Source: Agrobacterium tumefaciens | Lineage (GTDB): Bacteria > Pseudomonadota > Alphaproteobacteria > Rhizobiales > Rhizobiaceae | Direction of reading: 5' to 3' | Length of the DNA: 64,000 bases | Assembly (NCBI RefSeq): GCF_005221385.1 | Contig: NZ_CP039903.1 | Span: forward strand, 1,364,001-1,428,000 | Part shown: piece after piece, positions 28,329 through 38,546 of the stretch | Position numbering within the stretch: position 1 is the first letter of the stretch | Layout: each line of letters opens with the position of its first letter | The notes under the pieces: generated by a model | What the model was told of the DNA's origin: nothing | The model's database searches: none | The model's input: only the letters and a program-made list of their open reading frames with translations | Program-made: the position numbers and the translations under genes

Positions 28329-28934
28329 TTAAAGCGACTTCAGCGTCCAGGCCACGATCTCGCGCGTGGCGGCGGCAAAGGCCTGATCCAGCGCCTTCAC
28401 GAAATTGGCGTTGCCGGACCCACTGACACGGGCGCTGGCGCGGAATACTTCCTGCGCCTTCACCGTGCCGTTGCGGTCGTTCAGAAGCTTCACCGACATT
28501 TCGATATTGGCGATGTTTCTCGCCGTATCCACCTCGAAGGCGCGGATATCGGTCACGACCTGATAGTCGATCGCCAACCCCTGCCCCGGACGGCCGACGC
28601 CGCCGAGCTTGCCGGTGTCTTCAAAGGCTTCCACCAGCTTGGACTGCACCATGCGCGGCAGCCTGTCGCTCCATTGCGAATTGCCGAGATATTGCACTTC
28701 CGAACCGGAAAGCCGCACCACGATATTCTCGCTGTCCAGCGCCTTGAGTGCGGTCGGGTCGGCAATCAGCAATTGCCGGCCTTTCAGCGAAGGCCCCTGC
28801 GTTACCGTCGCCGAAGACACGGAAAGATCGAACGTGTCGTTCTTCGGCGCGCCAGCACAGCCGGCCAGCAGCGCGGCAAGCAGCGGAGCCAGAATGAGGG
28901 CGCGGCGTTTATGGCCGGTCATTGATCGTGTCAT
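28329..28934 (-). CDS. ABC-type transport auxiliary lipoprotein (Mla/PqiC-like)
   Basis: 201-aa lipoprotein, last gene of the MCE operon. Lipobox LLAGC near residue 25 and the ABC_trans_aux pattern (LLIADPTALKALDSENIVVRLS, QYLGNSQWSDRLPRMVQSKLVEAF) identify it. In this family the lipoprotein is attached to the outer membrane and works with the MCE protein in lipid movement between membranes. A GAGGGG ribosome site lies upstream of its ATG, 15 bases after the MlaD stop. Confidence 0.9.
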   Translation of the reverse strand: MTRSMTGHKRRALILAPLLAALLAGCAGAPKNDTFDLSVSSATVTQGPSLKGRQLLIADPTALKALDSENIVVRLSGSEVQYLGNSQWSDRLPRMVQSKLVEAFEDTGKLGGVGRPGQGLAIDYQVVTDIRAFEVDTARNIANIEMSVKLLNDRNGTVKAQEVFRASARVSGSGNANFVKALDQAFAAATREIVAWTLKSL

Positions 28935-28949
28935 TGGCCCATACCCCTC

Positions 28950-30320
28950 TTAGCGCCTTGTTCTGCCGTCATATTGTTTCACGGTTTCGCCGCCGAAAAT
29001 CAACCGCTGCGGATCGCGGTCGATATTGGTGATGGCATTGTTGAGATTGTCGACCGTCTGTCGCGTGCTGCCGATCAACGCCTGGAAATCCTTGAGGCCG
29101 GAGCTGGAGAAGCGGGTCAGATTGTCGGCGATCGGCCCGATGCGGGCATTGAGATTGTCGGCCACGGCCTTGAACGAGGTAAGCGTCTCGCGCGCCTTGG
29201 CAAACAGCGAATTGGCGTCATCGGTGCCCAGCATACCGTCCACCTTGGCAAGAATGCCATCAACGCGGCTGGAGGCGAGGTTCAGCTTGCGGCCCATGTC
29301 GGTGAAGTCGGAAACCGCCTGATCAATATCGGCGCGGCGGGCACCGACATCATCGGCAATCCGTTTGAAATTCGCCACCGCATCACGCGCATCGGCGGTT
29401 GCGGCGGAAACATCACCCACCACGGTGCTAACCTTGGCGGGATCGACGGAGGCCAGAAGTTCATCCGCACGCTTTACCACGGTCTGCACTTCCGTGCTCG
29501 CCGCCTCGAAATTACGTGCCGTGCTCTGCACGGTCTCCATGATGCCCTGGATATCGCTGGAAGCCGACGCAACATCCTTCGTCACCTTGTCGACATTCGA
29601 CAGGATGGAATCGATCTTGCCGGCATCCACCGCCTTCACCAGATCCTCGATGGCGGTCAACGTGCCGTCGAGACGCACCGAGACGGACTGAACGGTGGTG
29701 GAAAGCGAGCTGAGGCTTGCAATGAAATTCTTGATGCCGTCGGAATTGGCCGCCAGCGCATCGGAGAACTTCTCGGCATTGCGCACCGTTTGCGTCAGCG
29801 GACCACGGGCATCCTGCACGAAGCCCTGCAATTCGCCGATGGCGCCATCGGCGCGTTTCAAAATCTTGTCGGCCGTGGCAAGCAGGTTGGTGACACTGGA
29901 AAGATCGGCTGTCAGCTCGGCCGGAACGCCGCTTTCGACGGCTTTCTGCAAAATGCGCTCGCCATCCTTGTTGCCGCCGGAAAGCTCGATATAGGCAGCA
30001 CCCGTCAGGCCCTGAATTTCAAGCACGGCGCGTGTGGATGGGAAAACCGGCGCATCCGCCTGCACTTCGGTAAAGGCGATGGAATAAGCAGGGTCGTCGC
30101 GATCAATCGCAAGCCCGCGCACCGTACCGACCGGAATACCGTTGAAGCGTACCGGCGAGCCGACGGAAAGACCGTTGGCGGAGCCGGGAATACGCACGAC
30201 GAGCTGCGCCGTCGGGCCGCCACGGCCGAATTCCGCCATCCAGTAAACGAAGCCGAATGCGGCAGCGATCACGATCAGCGTGAAAATTCCGACTATGGTG
30301 TAATTCGCCTTGGTTTCCAT
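28950..30320 (-). CDS. MCE-domain substrate-binding protein (MlaD-like)
   Basis: 456 aa. One N-terminal transmembrane helix (YTIVGIFTLIVIAAAFGFVYW) anchors a single MCE domain (about residues 35-120, RIPGSANGLSVGSPVRFNGIPVGTV), followed by a long alpha-helical, probably coiled-coil tail (about residues 150-420) rich in repeated hydrophobic/Asp residues. Hexameric MCE proteins bind phospholipid for transfer across the periplasm. Start METKANYTIVG with GGAG upstream, eight bases after the ATPase stop; an earlier in-frame ATG overlaps that gene. Confidence 0.93.
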   Translation of the reverse strand: METKANYTIVGIFTLIVIAAAFGFVYWMAEFGRGGPTAQLVVRIPGSANGLSVGSPVRFNGIPVGTVRGLAIDRDDPAYSIAFTEVQADAPVFPSTRAVLEIQGLTGAAYIELSGGNKDGERILQKAVESGVPAELTADLSSVTNLLATADKILKRADGAIGELQGFVQDARGPLTQTVRNAEKFSDALAANSDGIKNFIASLSSLSTTVQSVSVRLDGTLTAIEDLVKAVDAGKIDSILSNVDKVTKDVASASSDIQGIMETVQSTARNFEAASTEVQTVVKRADELLASVDPAKVSTVVGDVSAATADARDAVANFKRIADDVGARRADIDQAVSDFTDMGRKLNLASSRVDGILAKVDGMLGTDDANSLFAKARETLTSFKAVADNLNARIGPIADNLTRFSSSGLKDFQALIGSTRQTVDNLNNAITNIDRDPQRLIFGGETVKQYDGRTRR

Positions 30321-30327
30321 GCTTCTG

Positions 30328-31164
30328 TTACTCCACCGGATTTTCATGTTTGCCGTCCGGAAGAACGACAGAGCGCGCCCGTTTGCCGCGGAAATAGGAC
30401 TGCACCCACGGGTCGTCGCAGGCGAACATGTCCTGCAATGTCCCTTCCACCAGAACCCGCTTATCGCCGAGAACCGCGATGCGGTCGCAGACGGAAAACA
30501 GGCTGTCGAGGTCGTGCGTCACCATATAGACGGTCAGGCCGAGCGAATCACGCAGGCGCGCGATCAGCATATCAAATTCCGCCGCCCCGATGGGATCGAG
30601 GCCGGATGTCGGCTCATCAAGGAAGACGAGGTCGGGATCGAGCGACAATGCCCGGGCAAGGGCTGCGCGCTTGATCATGCCGCCTGACAGTTCCGACGGG
30701 TACTTGTCGCCGGCATCGGGCTTCAGCCCGACCATCTCGATCTTCAGATAAGCAAGCTCATCCATCAGCTTCTTCGGCAGGTCCAGATATTCCCGCATCG
30801 GCAGCTGGATGTTTTCCTTCACCGTCAGGCCGGAAAACAGCGCGCCCTGCTGGAACAGCACGCCAAGACGCTGGTCAAGCATCATGCGGTCGTCTTCGCT
30901 CGCCTTGTCGTAATCGGTACCGAGAATGCGGATCGCACCCGCCTGCCGTGGCAGGAGCCGCAAAATCGCCCGCATCAACACGGATTTGCCAGCACCAGAG
31001 GGGCCGATAAAGCCGAGGATTTCACCGCGATAGACATCGAGATCGAGATTTTCGAGCACGTTCCGGCCGTTGAAACCAACGGTCACGCCCTCGACGGAAA
31101 GCACGATCTCGCGCCCGTCTTTCCCGGTCTTGATCTGTTGCTGTGTCTGGTCCTGCTGCTCCAA
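30328..31164 (-). CDS. ABC transporter ATP-binding protein (MlaF-like)
   Basis: 278-aa ATPase of the Mla-type lipid transporter. Walker A GPSGAGKS, Q-loop region, signature ELSGGM (LSGGMIKRAALARAL), Walker B LVFLDEPTSGLDPIG and switch His THD are present. The best start is a TTG at 31164: AGGGAGGG is perfectly spaced before it and it follows the permease stop by ten bases, whereas the longer in-frame ORF overlaps the permease gene. Confidence 0.94.
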   Translation of the reverse strand: MEQQDQTQQQIKTGKDGREIVLSVEGVTVGFNGRNVLENLDLDVYRGEILGFIGPSGAGKSVLMRAILRLLPRQAGAIRILGTDYDKASEDDRMMLDQRLGVLFQQGALFSGLTVKENIQLPMREYLDLPKKLMDELAYLKIEMVGLKPDAGDKYPSELSGGMIKRAALARALSLDPDLVFLDEPTSGLDPIGAAEFDMLIARLRDSLGLTVYMVTHDLDSLFSVCDRIAVLGDKRVLVEGTLQDMFACDDPWVQSYFRGKRARSVVLPDGKHENPVE

Positions 31165-31174
31165 CGCGCCCTCC

Positions 31175-32335
31175 CTAAAAATCGATGGCTGCGTAGAAGA
31201 TGGCGAAAAGACCATCGACCAGAATGACGACGAAGATCGACTTCACCACCGAGGAGGTGACATGCTGACCGAGCGATTCCGCCGAACCACCCACCTTCAT
31301 GCCTTCCACCGCCGCGACGATGCCGATAATGAGCGCCATGAACGGCGCCTTGATCATGCCGGCGGCAATGGTCGATTCCTCGACAGCGCCATGCAGGCGC
31401 GACAGGAACACCTCGAAAGTGATGCCGGAATAAAGCAGCGCCACGATGGCCGCACCGAAAAGCGCTGCAAAATTGGCGAGAATGGTCAAAAGCGGCAGCG
31501 CGATGGTCAGCGCCACCAGCCGCGGAAACACCAGCACACCCACGGGGTTGAGACCGATCACCTTTAGCGCGTCGATTTCCTCGCGCATCTTCATCGAGCC
31601 GATTTCCGCCGTAATCGCGCTGCCGGAACGGCCGGCGATCATGATCGCGGTCAGAAGCACGCCGATTTCACGCAATTGCAGAATGCCGACCAGATCGACG
31701 ACGAAGACCTCGGCGCCGAAATATCTGAGCTGGAACGCGCCCTGCTGGGCGATGATCGCGCCGATCAAAAACGACATCAGCATGATGATCGGCACGGCGC
31801 GCACGCCCATATGGTCGATCTGGTTGACGATCGCCGCCGGCGAGACGCCTCGCCCGCGCCCGAGCTTCATCTGCGCGCCGCGCACGGCGGAGCCGAGAAT
31901 ATACATGCCCGCCAGGAAATCCGCGCCGTTCTGAACCACGGCCTGGCCGATCGGCGCGAAGATGCGTTCCACCAGCCCCGGTTTGGCGACCGGCTCGCCC
32001 TGCATCTCCGCCTTATCGGGCAATTGACCGATGACGTCCTCGATCCGGTCGTTGCCGGTGAACGTAACAGTTGCGCCGTTCGCCTCGATATCCTTGCGCA
32101 GGCGCTGGATGATCCACGCACCCGTCGTGTCGATGGCTTCGACAGCGGAAAGATCGATCTCGACGGAGCCGCCGGATTTGTTTTTTTCGATCCTGTCGAG
32201 GCTTTCGAAAATTCCGGAGAGATTGCTGTTGCGCCAGGAACCGCTCATGACATAACGCAAGCCGCCGCCGGAGACGGAACCGTCTTCGGTGATTGCGGCC
32301 GGGTTCGCCTGTTGCCGTGTGTCCTGTTCTTGCAT
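31175..32335 (-). CDS. STAS-MlaE family ABC lipid transporter permease
   Basis: 386-aa inner-membrane permease, first gene of the operon. An N-terminal STAS-like domain (about residues 35-115: VEIDLSAVEAIDTTGAWII) is fused to the MlaE permease with about five helices and the conserved EIGSMKMREEIDALKVIGLNP. In E. coli the STAS protein (MlaB) is separate; fusion is the usual alphaproteobacterial form. Start ATG 32335 with CGGAG before it; 29 further in-frame codons are unlikely. The unit order is permease, ATPase, MCE protein, lipoprotein. Confidence 0.94.
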   Translation of the reverse strand: MQEQDTRQQANPAAITEDGSVSGGGLRYVMSGSWRNSNLSGIFESLDRIEKNKSGGSVEIDLSAVEAIDTTGAWIIQRLRKDIEANGATVTFTGNDRIEDVIGQLPDKAEMQGEPVAKPGLVERIFAPIGQAVVQNGADFLAGMYILGSAVRGAQMKLGRGRGVSPAAIVNQIDHMGVRAVPIIMLMSFLIGAIIAQQGAFQLRYFGAEVFVVDLVGILQLREIGVLLTAIMIAGRSGSAITAEIGSMKMREEIDALKVIGLNPVGVLVFPRLVALTIALPLLTILANFAALFGAAIVALLYSGITFEVFLSRLHGAVEESTIAAGMIKAPFMALIIGIVAAVEGMKVGGSAESLGQHVTSSVVKSIFVVILVDGLFAIFYAAIDF

Positions 32336-32478
32336 AATGCTCCGAGCGAGTGCAGCCGTCACGAGATTCTTAAAGGTTTCATAACGTTTTGGCCTCCGGC
32401 AAGCCACAGTGACGGCTGACAATTCGTGATAAATTTGGCGTCATGTGTCTTTTGCCGCCCAATCGGAAGTGAAAAAAA

Positions 32479-33462
32479 ATGCCCCGTTACCTGCAAGCCA
32501 CAACAGAACGCTTCCCCGTCGCCGGCAGCTTCACCATCTCACGCGGCACCCGCACGCATGCGGATGTCGTAACGTGCACCATCCGTGAAGGTTCCTTCGT
32601 CGGCAAAGGTGAATGCGTGCCCTATCCGCGTTATGGCGAAAGCATCGAGGGTGTCCTTGCCGATATCGAGGTGATGGCAGAGCGGATAGCCGCCGGCCTG
32701 ACACGGCAGGAATTGCAGCAGGCGATGAAACCGGGTGCGGCCCGCAATGCGGTCGATTGCGCGCTCTGGGACCTTGAGGCGAAGATCAGCGACCGGAGCG
32801 CTGCCGAACAGGTTCTCGGACAGGCGGCAAAGCCGCTCGTCACCGCCTATACGATTTCGCTTGCCGACCCTGAAACAATGGCCGCGAAGACCGCGGAAAA
32901 TGCAGGCCGTCCGCTGCTGAAGATCAAGACCGGCACCACTGACGACGAAGCCCGCCTGCGGGCCGTACGCGCGGCCGCACCCGAAGCGCGCATCATCATA
33001 GACGCCAATGAAGGTTGGAATGACGAGAATATTGAATATTATCTGAGACTTGCAGCAGAACTGAAGATATCGCTGATCGAGCAGCCGCTGCCCGCCGGCA
33101 AGGATGATATCCTCGCCCGCATCGATCATCCGGTGCTGATCTGCGCCGACGAAAGCGTGCATTCGACCAAGGACCTCGCCGGCCTGCGCGACCGCTACGA
33201 TGCGATCAACATCAAGCTCGACAAGACCGGCGGCCTGACGGAAGCGCTTGTCATGAAGGCGGAGGCCGAAAGGCTCGGTTTCACCATCATGGTCGGCTGT
33301 ATGCTCGGCACCTCGCTCGGCATGGCCCCGGCCGTGCTGGCCGCGCAGGGCACGGCCTTTGCCGATCTCGATGGGCCGCTGCTGCTGGCTGAGGATCGTG
33401 ATCCGGGGCTGGTTTATGAGGGCTCGCTGGTCTATCCGGCGCAGCCGGAACTGTGGGGGTAA
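32479..33462 (+). CDS. Dipeptide epimerase / DgcA-like enolase-superfamily enzyme
   Basis: 327 aa. Enolase-superfamily (muconate lactonising subgroup) residues are intact: KxK in LKIKTG, metal ligands in IDANEGW, IEQPLP and ADES, and the catalytic Lys in INIKLDKTGG. The pattern fits L-Ala-D/L-Glu epimerases, which recycle murein peptides, and also the N-acetyl-D-glutamate racemase DgcA known from rhizobia. The DUF1611 partner gene dgcN is not adjacent, so I leave the choice open. Divergent from the Mla operon. Confidence 0.85.
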   Translation: MPRYLQATTERFPVAGSFTISRGTRTHADVVTCTIREGSFVGKGECVPYPRYGESIEGVLADIEVMAERIAAGLTRQELQQAMKPGAARNAVDCALWDLEAKISDRSAAEQVLGQAAKPLVTAYTISLADPETMAAKTAENAGRPLLKIKTGTTDDEARLRAVRAAAPEARIIIDANEGWNDENIEYYLRLAAELKISLIEQPLPAGKDDILARIDHPVLICADESVHSTKDLAGLRDRYDAINIKLDKTGGLTEALVMKAEAERLGFTIMVGCMLGTSLGMAPAVLAAQGTAFADLDGPLLLAEDRDPGLVYEGSLVYPAQPELWG

Positions 33463-33511
33463 CGCCAGAATACTGACGATGAAATAAACAAGATGGAACG
33501 CGAACCTCGCC

Positions 33512-33645
33512 GCTTGTTTCTTCTCCCCGCCGGGGAGAAGGTGGCCCGAAAGGTCGGATGAGGGGGCGCCGTTGCCGGATTTCGGAGAGCTCGCCCCCTC
33601 ATCCCGCTGCCGCGACCTTCTCCCCGGCGGGGAGAAGAAACAAGC
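33512..33645. repeat. Mosaic palindromic repeat, copy 2
   Basis: 134 bp. Ends GCTTGTTTCTTCTCCCCGCC and its exact mirror; inner modules match the copy at 26493 (GATGAGGGGGC / GCCCCCTCATCCCGC). Occupies the convergent gap after the epimerase-like gene. Confidence 0.88.
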
Positions 33646-33729
33646 GGCGACCGCTCATCCCACACGAGCGCGCATTGATCTCAAGGAAACACCGAAGGCC
33701 AGGTACTCCTTTAGCCCACAGGCCCCAAC

Positions 33730-34569
33730 TCAGGCTGCGTGCTTGCCGATCAGCCCCGGAATATCCACCGGCTCCATCTCATCCGATGCCTGTCCGGCGG
33801 TGGCGTCGCTGGTCTGCATCCAGGTGATCAGCTCGAAGCTGCCATCGGCATTTTCAGCAATCGCCGTGCAGCTTTCCACCCAGTCGCCGGTGTTGATGTA
33901 GCGGATGCCGTCCATGTCTTCCATGACAGCGTGGTGGATGTGCCCACAGATCACGCCATCGACATTGTTGCGCCGTGCCTCGTCAGCCACCACGCGCTGG
34001 AATTCGCCGATGAAGTTGACGGCGTGTTTGACCTGCAGCTTGGCCCAGGCCGAAAACGACCAGTAAGGCAGGCCGATGCGACGGCGCACGGCGGCAATGG
34101 CGATGTTGATGGCGATCGCCGCGTCATAAGCCCAGTCGCCGAGATAGGCGAGCAGGCGGGCGTTGCGAACCACGACGTCGAACTCGTCGCCATGGATGAC
34201 CAGATATTTCTTGCCGTCGGCCGCCTCGTGGATCATGCGCTCGGCCACTTCGATGCCGCCGAAATGCATGCCGGGGAACTCCCGCAGGAATTCATCGTGG
34301 TTGCCGGGAATATAGATGATGCGCGTGCCCTTGCGGGCCTTGCGCAGCAGCTTCTGCACCACGTCATTACAGCCCTGCGGCCAGTACCAGCTGCGGCGCA
34401 GGCGCCAGCCGTCGACGATGTCGCCGACCATGATGATCGTCTCGGCTTCGTGATACTTTAGGAAGTCGAGCAGGAAATCCGTCTTGGCCGCCTTGGAGCC
34501 AAGATGAACATCCGAAATGAAAAGCGTTCTGAACTGTCTGGTTTCGATTTGACCGGCCACGGATTTCAT
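33730..34569 (-). CDS. UDP-2,3-diacylglucosamine diphosphatase-like metallophosphoesterase
   Basis: 279-aa calcineurin-like phosphoesterase. Metal-binding motifs are in order: DVHLGS, GDIVDGW, GNHDE, HGDEFD and a late GHIHH. This set is that of LpxH-type enzymes of lipid A synthesis. Many alphaproteobacteria use LpxI for that step, so this may be an LpxH-like paralogue with a related phosphatase role. Single gene; begins MKSVAGQIETRQFRT at 34569. Confidence 0.85.
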   Translation of the reverse strand: MKSVAGQIETRQFRTLFISDVHLGSKAAKTDFLLDFLKYHEAETIIMVGDIVDGWRLRRSWYWPQGCNDVVQKLLRKARKGTRIIYIPGNHDEFLREFPGMHFGGIEVAERMIHEAADGKKYLVIHGDEFDVVVRNARLLAYLGDWAYDAAIAINIAIAAVRRRIGLPYWSFSAWAKLQVKHAVNFIGEFQRVVADEARRNNVDGVICGHIHHAVMEDMDGIRYINTGDWVESCTAIAENADGSFELITWMQTSDATAGQASDEMEPVDIPGLIGKHAA

Positions 34570-34797
34570 CCCCCTGTTCGGTTGCGTCCCTGCGGCTTTC
34601 TTACCTCTCAGAACCAGACTCGTGTTTCAGCAACATGACAGAGGCCGGTTTTTGTATGGAATATGACGGATGGCTTCACGAAAACGCGAATAAGCCATGC
34701 CCGTATTTGCATGAATGTGCGTCAAATAACGGCTGTACCATGGGGAAGTTTGTTGTATTCAGGGGGCCGGAATGAAACCAGACATGACGGTGGAAGA

Positions 34798-37113
34798 ATG
34801 ACCTCTCACGATAAGAACAACACGCCCGCCAACACGGCAAAGGCCGACATCGAGGAACAGGCGCTCTTTTTCCACCGCTATCCGCGCCCCGGCAAACTGG
34901 AAATCCAGGCCACCAAGCCGCTCGGCAACCAGCGCGATCTGGCGCTGGCCTATTCGCCAGGTGTGGCCGCCCCCTGCCTCGCCATCCATGAAAATCCGGA
35001 AATGGCGGCGGATTATACCGCCCGCGCCAACCTCGTCGCCGTCATCTCCAACGGCACGGCGGTGCTGGGGCTTGGCAATATCGGCCCGCTCGCTTCCAAG
35101 CCTGTCATGGAAGGCAAGGCCGTCCTCTTCAAGAAATTCGCCGGCATCGACGTCTTCGACATCGAGATCGACGCGCCCGGCATCAATGACATGGTGTCGA
35201 CCATCGCAGCGCTTGAGCCCACCTTCGGCGGCATCAACCTTGAGGATATCAAGGCGCCGGAATGTTTCGAGGTGGAACGCCAGCTGCGCGAGAAGATGAA
35301 TATCCCCGTCTTCCACGATGATCAGCATGGCACCGCGATCATCGTCGCCGCCGCTGTCACCAATGCGCTGGAACTGGCCGGCAAGTCTCTGTCCAGCGTC
35401 AAGATCGTCGCTTCCGGCGCCGGTGCGGCAGCTCTCGCCTGCCTCAACCTGCTTGTCGCCATGGGCGCCAACAAAGAGAATATCTGGGTCCACGATATCG
35501 AAGGCCTGGTTTATGACGGCCGTAACACGCTGATGGACGAGTGGAAGGAAGTCTACGCCCAGAAGACCGACAAGCGCGTGCTGGCTGACTCGATCGACGG
35601 CGCCGATGTCTTCCTCGGCCTTTCCGCCGCTGGCGTGCTGAAACCGGAACTCCTGGAGCGCATGGCGGAAAATCCGCTTATCCTTGCGCTTGCCAACCCC
35701 AATCCGGAAATCATGCCCGAAGTCGCGCGTGCCGCACGCCCGGACGCCATGATCTGCACCGGCCGTTCGGATTTCCCGAACCAGGTCAACAACGTACTCT
35801 GCTTCCCCTATATCTTCCGCGGCGCGCTGGATTGCGGTGCGACGACCATCAACGAGGAAATGAAGATGGCCGCCGTGCAGGCCATCGCCGAACTCGCGCG
35901 GGAGGAAGTCTCCGAAGTGGCGGCCAGAGCCTATAGCGGTGAAACCCCGGTCTTCGGCCCGACCTATCTCATCCCCTCGCCCTTCGATCCACGCCTCATC
36001 CTGCGCATTGCGCCCGCCGTTGCCCGCGCCGCTGCCGCAAGCGGCGTCGCTGCCCGGCCGATCACCGATTTCGAAGCCTATTTCGACCAGCTGAACCGTT
36101 TCGTCTGGCGCTCCGGCTTCATCATGAAGCCGGTCTTCAATGCCGCCAAGGCCGCCGAAAAGAAGCGCATCATCTTTGCCGAAGGCGAAGACGAACGCGT
36201 GCTGCGCGCCGCCCAGGTTCTGCTGGAAGAGGGTACCGGCATCCCGATCCTCATCGGCCGCCCGCAGATCATCGAGACGCGCCTGAAGCGCTTCGGCCTG
36301 CGCATCCGCCCGCATACGGATTTCGCCGTGGTCAATCCGGAAGACGATCCGCGTTACCGCGATTATGTCGATGATTATTTCGCGTTGGTCGGCCGCGCCG
36401 GCATCAACCCGGAAGCGGCGCGTACCATCGTGCGCACCAACTCCACCGTCATCGGCGCGCTGTCGGTCAAGCGCGGCGAAGCGGATGCGCTGATCTGCGG
36501 CCTCGAAGGCCGTTATGACCGCCATCTGCGCGACGTGAACCAGATCATCGGCAAGCAGGAGAACGTGCGCTCCTTTGCGGGCCTCAGCCTGCTCATCACC
36601 CAGCAGGGCGCGCTGTTCCTCACCGATACTTTCGTGAATAACGATCCGACATCAGAGGAAGTGGCGGAGATGGCCATTCTTGCGGCCAAGGAAATTCGCC
36701 GCTTCGGCATCACGCCGAAGATCGCGCTCGCCAGCCACTCCAACTTCGGCTCGCGGGACTCGGAAAGCGCCCGCAAGATGCGCCGCGCGCTGAAGATCGT
36801 GCAGGCGGCAGCCCCCGAGCTGGAAGTGGACGGCGAAATGCAGGGCGGCTCGGCGCTCTCGGAAGCGCTGCGCAAGCGGGCGATGCCGAACAGCGTGCTG
36901 ACCGGTGAGGCGAACCTTCTGGTCTTCCCGAACCTTGATGCCGCCAACATCACGCTCGGCGTCACCCGCACCCTGACGGAAGGCCTGCATGTCGGCCCGA
37001 TCCTGCTCGGCACGGCCCTGCCCGCCCACATCCTGTCGCCCAGCGTCACCTCACGCGGCGTCGTCAACATGGCGGCCTTTGCCGTGGTGCAGGCATCACA
37101 TCCTTCGGTGTGA
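34798..37113 (+). CDS. maeB: Malic enzyme fused to phosphotransacetylase-like domain
   Basis: 771 aa. N-terminal malic enzyme (about residues 1-430: [34 protein letters not shown], and a dinucleotide site ASGAGAAA) decarboxylates malate to pyruvate. The C-terminal third resembles phosphate acetyltransferase (from [15 protein letters not shown]) but is regulatory in rhizobial enzymes. Rhizobia carry an NAD(P) form (DME) and an NADP form (TME) of the same layout; the sequence alone does not decide which. Start ATG 34798 (MTSHDKN) is preferred over a 45-codon extension. A strong hairpin follows at 37138. Confidence 0.93.
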   Translation: MTSHDKNNTPANTAKADIEEQALFFHRYPRPGKLEIQATKPLGNQRDLALAYSPGVAAPCLAIHENPEMAADYTARANLVAVISNGTAVLGLGNIGPLASKPVMEGKAVLFKKFAGIDVFDIEIDAPGINDMVSTIAALEPTFGGINLEDIKAPECFEVERQLREKMNIPVFHDDQHGTAIIVAAAVTNALELAGKSLSSVKIVASGAGAAALACLNLLVAMGANKENIWVHDIEGLVYDGRNTLMDEWKEVYAQKTDKRVLADSIDGADVFLGLSAAGVLKPELLERMAENPLILALANPNPEIMPEVARAARPDAMICTGRSDFPNQVNNVLCFPYIFRGALDCGATTINEEMKMAAVQAIAELAREEVSEVAARAYSGETPVFGPTYLIPSPFDPRLILRIAPAVARAAAASGVAARPITDFEAYFDQLNRFVWRSGFIMKPVFNAAKAAEKKRIIFAEGEDERVLRAAQVLLEEGTGIPILIGRPQIIETRLKRFGLRIRPHTDFAVVNPEDDPRYRDYVDDYFALVGRAGINPEAARTIVRTNSTVIGALSVKRGEADALICGLEGRYDRHLRDVNQIIGKQENVRSFAGLSLLITQQGALFLTDTFVNNDPTSEEVAEMAILAAKEIRRFGITPKIALASHSNFGSRDSESARKMRRALKIVQAAAPELEVDGEMQGGSALSEALRKRAMPNSVLTGEANLLVFPNLDAANITLGVTRTLTEGLHVGPILLGTALPAHILSPSVTSRGVVNMAAFAVVQASHPSV

Positions 37114-37137
37114 GGGCGCATTAACGCAATTTTGAAC

Positions 37138-37166
37138 AAGCTGTTGCCGCATTGCGGCAACAGCTT
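37138..37166 (+). terminator. Hairpin terminator candidate after the malic enzyme gene
   Basis: A perfect 13-bp stem AAGCTGTTGCCGC / GCGGCAACAGCTT with a 3-base loop, 25 bases past the stop. No clean T run follows, so it may act as a Rho-independent terminator only weakly or protect the 3' end. Confidence 0.6.
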
Positions 37167-37245
37167 ATGTTATCTTCCTGAAACACGGATTTCGTGAAGT
37201 ATAACGCCCCTGCCACCGGCTGGGGACATTAAACGGATCGCACAA

Positions 37246-38349
37246 TTGACCCGGCGCAGCCGCATCATCGGCCTCCTGCTTCCCCTTGTTTTCCTCGCCC
37301 CGGCCGCCGCCTTCGCGGATCAGGTCTGCGATACGCTTTATGCTCAATTGCGCGAACCGCCACGCGTCATCGGCAATGCGTCAGAGGTGCGGCGTTACGC
37401 CAATGCGCTTGCCCGCCAGAACATCGTCGTGCGCAAGATCAGGAACGATATGCGCAGCTATGGCTGCTCCTCGGGCAGCGTCATTGTCTACGGTAACCCC
37501 AACGCCGGCCTCTGCGCCGAAATCGGCGATGCGCTGGTGGACGCCGAGGCCGAACGTGACGCCATCATTCGTGACCGTGACGATGCGATGGCGGCTCAGC
37601 GCAGCGATGATGGCGGCATCAGGCGCCAGCGCATTCTCGCCGCGCTCGACGCCAATGGCTGCAGCGCGATGCCGGAAACGGACACGCAACCGCCGCAAGC
37701 GCCCGATGTGACCCGTTATCCTGACGCGTTCCGCCAGCCGGACAATCAGCCGGGACAGGCGGGCCTGTCGCCATACCCCAATGCCGCCGCCGAGGGCGGA
37801 CTTCGCACCCTTTGCGTGCGCACCTGCGACGGTTCGTTTTTCCCGATCGCCTCCAATGCTTCGCCGCTCGACTTTCGCGCCCAGGCAGAGCAATGCCAGA
37901 AAATGTGCCCGGGTACTGAGACCGAGCTTTATTTCCACTCCATGACGGATCAGGAGACCTCCGACATGGTCTCGGCCGAAACCGGCAAACCCTACAAGGA
38001 CCTGCCCCCCGCCTTCGCCTATCGCAACGCGTCTGCGAAAGCGCCCGGCTGCGCCTGCAACATGGCCGCCTATCACGAGGACATGCAAAAGCAGGAAGAG
38101 GCCGCCCGACCGCAGGCCGAAAAGCCCTATTCCGGCATCACCACCATTCCATCACCGCAAGGTGACAAGCCGAAGGAACCGGCCGAACAGCAACAGGCCG
38201 CAAGACCGCCGGAGCAACCGATTCCTGAACGCGACTATGATCCGAACGACGCAAAAGTGCGCGTTATCGGCCCGAAGTTCCTGCCGGACCAGACAGGCCG
38301 GATCGACCTGAAGAACCCGGCGCTGAAGGGTATACAACCGCAGCAGTGA
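37246..38349 (+). CDS. DUF2865-type exported protein
   Basis: 367 aa. A signal peptide (RIIGLLLPLVFLAPAAAFADQ) precedes a helical region with Cys residues and then the DUF2865 pattern TLCVRTCDGSFFPIASNAS ... QCQKMCPGTETELYFHSM, ending in GCACN. Family members are periplasmic or surface proteins of Rhizobiales with unknown function. The C-terminal 70 residues are Pro/Gln-rich. The start is TTG at 37246; no ATG fits the signal peptide. Confidence 0.85.
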   Translation: MTRRSRIIGLLLPLVFLAPAAAFADQVCDTLYAQLREPPRVIGNASEVRRYANALARQNIVVRKIRNDMRSYGCSSGSVIVYGNPNAGLCAEIGDALVDAEAERDAIIRDRDDAMAAQRSDDGGIRRQRILAALDANGCSAMPETDTQPPQAPDVTRYPDAFRQPDNQPGQAGLSPYPNAAAEGGLRTLCVRTCDGSFFPIASNASPLDFRAQAEQCQKMCPGTETELYFHSMTDQETSDMVSAETGKPYKDLPPAFAYRNASAKAPGCACNMAAYHEDMQKQEEAARPQAEKPYSGITTIPSPQGDKPKEPAEQQQAARPPEQPIPERDYDPNDAKVRVIGPKFLPDQTGRIDLKNPALKGIQPQQ

Positions 38350-38496
38350 AGAGACCGGTCTTCCCTGCCTGCGTCACTTCCGTACAGGCTGAGTGTCTCC
38401 CGACCTGCTTTGACGCATCTTCGTGGATGCAGAAAACACATTCTTCACCTCATTCTCCGGCAAATATTCATATATAAGTTGTACTCACAAACGCGA

Positions 38497-38524
38497 TTGA
38501 CTTCGCCATAAAGGTGCATAGTAT
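38497..38524 (+). promoter_or_regulatory. Candidate sigma-70-type promoter of the 38701 gene
   Basis: TTGACT (38497-38502) and TAGTAT (38519-38524) are 16 bases apart in an AT-rich leader, with predicted start near 38531. The gap 38350-38700 is otherwise free of genes. Confidence 0.55.
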
Positions 38525-38531
38525 ACAAATA

Positions 38532-38546
38532 TCCACTTAAAGTGGA
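38532..38546. promoter_or_regulatory. Candidate operator: perfect dyad at the predicted transcription start
   Basis: TCCACTT-A-AAGTGGA is a perfect 15-base dyad immediately downstream of the predicted -10 box. That position is classic for a repressor site. The regulator is not encoded next to it. A further hairpin (CGTGCGG / CCGCACG) lies at 38576-38595 in the leader. Confidence 0.5.

Noticed and set aside
34759..36525. 588-aa open frame antisense to the malic enzyme gene
   Set aside because: Shadow of a confidently assigned gene.
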